Program-made: the position numbers and the translations under genes
NCBI GenBank assembly: GCA_024644775.1
Contig: JAHEHB010000284.1
Coordinates: forward strand, 1 to 7,263
From: Deltaproteobacteria bacterium
Lineage (GTDB): Bacteria; Desulfobacterota; Desulfobacteria; Desulfobacterales; SURF-15
DNA length: 7,263 bases
Reading direction: 5' to 3'
Shown here: piece by piece, positions 5,838 to 7,263 of the stretch
Position numbering within the stretch: the first letter of the stretch is position 1
Layout of the letters: every line of letters begins with the position of its first letter
Notes under the pieces: model-generated
Seen by the model: only the letters and a program-made list of their open reading frames with translations
What the model was told of the DNA's origin: nothing
The model's database searches: none

Positions 5838-6890
5838 ATGCGGGCCATTGCCAAAACAAAAAACGATACCGGTCTAGAACTCATGGAATGGGCGGATCTG
5901 GAACCAAGAGATGACGAGGTGCTCATTAAGGTCAAAGTGGCGGGAATTTGCGGATCGGACTTAAACCTATACCGCTGGCGTGAGACAGAGCGTGCTCAGT
6001 TGGCTGCAGGACGGATGAAGATTCCCTTCATCGTTGGGCATGAATTCTGCGGGGTTGTGGAGGGTATCGGACCTCAAGCCCGCCACCTGAAGCCGGGCGA
6101 TCGCGTGGCCGGGGAGACCCATGTCCCTTGCATGACATGCTACGTTTGCTTAACCGGAAATCCCCACATCTGTCCTCACATGGATTTGATAGGACGGCAG
6201 GTTACCGGCAGCCTCTCGGAATACACCAAGGTTCCTGAAGTGAGTGTACACAGGGTGGCAGACACGCTGGACGATCATTGCGTCGCTCTGCTGGAACCAC
6301 TGGGAGTGGCAGTAAATGCAGTGGAGAAGGCAGAGGTTCATGGCGACACCGTTCTGGTTACCGGCTGCGGCCCGATCGGTCTTATGGGCATTGCCGTCTC
6401 AAAAGCGATGGGTGCAAGCAAAGTGGTGGCTACCAGCCGAACCCGGGCCAAATTGAACAAAGCACTGGAAATGGGGGCTGACGCTGTATTCAACGCCAAT
6501 GAACCGGACTGTGTACCCCAAATCCGTGAGGCAGTGGGCCGAGAAGGCGTCGGGGCTGTTATTGAAATGTCGGGGGCTCAAGAGGCCATTGATCAGGGTT
6601 TCGCCTCCATCCGGTGCGCCGGTCGTTTTGTACAGGTCGGCACTCCGGGAACTCCCGTGACCCTGGACATGGTCGGACCGATTATGCATCAGGAAGTAAA
6701 AATAATCGGTGTATTCGGCCGTCGCATGTGGAACACCTGGTTCACCGCAGAAGACTTACTGGCAAGGGGAACGGTTCGTACCGATCTGGTTAGGGGGGGC
6801 AGTTACGGTTTGAGCGATTTCCAACAGGCGTTTGACGAGGCGCTAGGCGGAGAGGCCGGCCGCACCTTCATCACACCTCACAATGTCTAA
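5838..6890 (+). CDS. Zinc-dependent medium-chain dehydrogenase, L-threonine 3-dehydrogenase-like
   Basis: This is probably a cytoplasmic NAD(P)-dependent alcohol dehydrogenase acting on a hydroxy amino acid or a similar secondary alcohol. The 350-residue product has the Tdh length. Catalytic-zinc residues are Cys38 (GICGSDLNLY, 36-45), His68-Glu69 (GHEFCG) and Glu153. Structural-zinc cysteines are 98, 101, 104 and 112, in the exact C-x2-C-x2-C-x7-C pattern. The Rossmann motif TGCGPIG is at 175-181. Late segments VIEMSGAQEAI and GVFGRRMWNTWF closely match the EMSGAP and GREMFETWY segments of E. coli Tdh. Two departures stand out: Asn43 replaces the relay His, and Thr-Ser-Arg (199-201) stands where an acidic NAD-binding residue is usual. 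The start at 5838 has AAGGAGG 8 bases upstream; a 23-residue extension to 5769 is possible but lacks a ribosome site. Tdh is the nearest family I recognise; the substrate is uncertain, and no kbl partner is nearby. Confidence 0.88.
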   Translation: MRAIAKTKNDTGLELMEWADLEPRDDEVLIKVKVAGICGSDLNLYRWRETERAQLAAGRMKIPFIVGHEFCGVVEGIGPQARHLKPGDRVAGETHVPCMTCYVCLTGNPHICPHMDLIGRQVTGSLSEYTKVPEVSVHRVADTLDDHCVALLEPLGVAVNAVEKAEVHGDTVLVTGCGPIGLMGIAVSKAMGASKVVATSRTRAKLNKALEMGADAVFNANEPDCVPQIREAVGREGVGAVIEMSGAQEAIDQGFASIRCAGRFVQVGTPGTPVTLDMVGPIMHQEVKIIGVFGRRMWNTWFTAEDLLARGTVRTDLVRGGSYGLSDFQQAFDEALGGEAGRTFITPHNV

Positions 6891-6927
6891 CCCTTGAGCC
6901 AAGGCTCTATTAGGGAGCAATCAGCTT

Positions 6928-7263
6928 TCAATCGATTCTGCCTCTTCCATGAAATACCCTCGATGGCAAATATCCGTGCCAGATTGATTCTCGGTTTTCT
7001 AATTGTTGGCAAGCGGATTCATCCGGGGGGCGATAAACAAGGCGAAATTGTTCAGACCAATCCAACACGCCAATTTCTTTCGTAACATTATTGTCTTTTA
7101 CCAACCATCGTTCATCGGAAAAGTGAATATCAAAACGCTTTTCCTGCTGCGGCGATAAGATAACAACATTCGTATCGTCTGGAAGCAGTGATTTGCACGA
7201 GGCATCGACTGGAATCCAGTTTTTCTTTGTCCAGGAAACGGCCTCCAAGGACAATGAACAATA
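6928..7263 (-). CDS. Unrecognised protein, C-terminal part only
   Basis: A minus-strand frame is open from the right window edge to TGA at 6930-6928, giving about 111 residues of a protein whose start lies outside. I do not recognise it. The sequence is soluble-looking and mixed in composition, with alternating hydrophobic and polar stretches (for example KRFDIHFSDERWLVKD and EQFRLVYRPP) suggesting beta strands. It has two cysteines and no membrane helix. It converges on the dehydrogenase gene, with stops only 37 bases apart. The in-frame TTG at 7254 has no ribosome site visible upstream, so it is not a convincing start. Absence of stops over this length and protein-like composition are the only support. 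Confidence 0.45.
   Translation of the reverse strand, partial: YCSLSLEAVSWTKKNWIPVDASCKSLLPDDTNVVILSPQQEKRFDIHFSDERWLVKDNNVTKEIGVLDWSEQFRLVYRPPDESACQQLENRESIWHGYLPSRVFHGRGRID

Noticed and set aside
6891..6927. Possible terminator between the convergent genes (GAGCC/GGCTC)
   Set aside because: The arms are 4-5 bp with too small a loop and no following T run; not convincing in either direction.

Overview
The window looks like a Gram-negative bacterial chromosome of roughly balanced base composition. Genes are tightly packed, Shine-Dalgarno sequences are clear, a substrate-binding protein carries a twin-arginine signal, and intergenic DNA contains GC-rich palindromic repeats. My impression is a proteobacterium or a Desulfobacterota-type organism, but nothing here (no rRNA or marker gene) settles the taxonomy.

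Layout, right to left on the minus strand. A MarR-family regulator (5127-5636) is followed by a dipeptide/oligopeptide-type ABC importer: a Tat-exported family 5 substrate-binding protein (3368-4957), a DppB-type permease (2129-3085), a DppC-type permease (1285-2118), and a two-domain ATPase that runs off the left edge (1-1061). The genes are in the order expected for this transporter class. The two permease genes are only 10 bases apart. The binding-protein/permease junction (282 bases) and the permease/ATPase junction (223 bases) are unusually long and hold stem-loops or apparently non-coding sequence.

On the plus strand, diverging from marR, is a zinc-dependent medium-chain dehydrogenase of the L-threonine 3-dehydrogenase type (5838-6890). 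It keeps the zinc ligands and the overall Tdh sequence pattern. However, it has Asn where Tdh has the proton-relay His (position 43), and Ser-Arg where NAD-dependent Tdh has an acidic residue after the second Rossmann strand. Both suggest a changed substrate and possibly NADP use. The extreme right end holds the C-terminal part of an unrecognised minus-strand protein.

The AT-rich 201-base region between marR and the dehydrogenase is the likely control centre. A good sigma-70 promoter for marR has a perfect 12-bp palindrome inside its -35/-10 spacer, the arrangement expected for an autorepressing MarR protein. The simplest reading of the locus is a ligand-controlled module: the MarR protein senses a compound, the ABC system imports it (or a precursor), and the dehydrogenase oxidises it. 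The substrate cannot be read from the sequence. I see no mobile element, CRISPR array, RNA gene or clearly novel system; the interesting points are the altered dehydrogenase, the regulatory architecture and the structured operon junctions.
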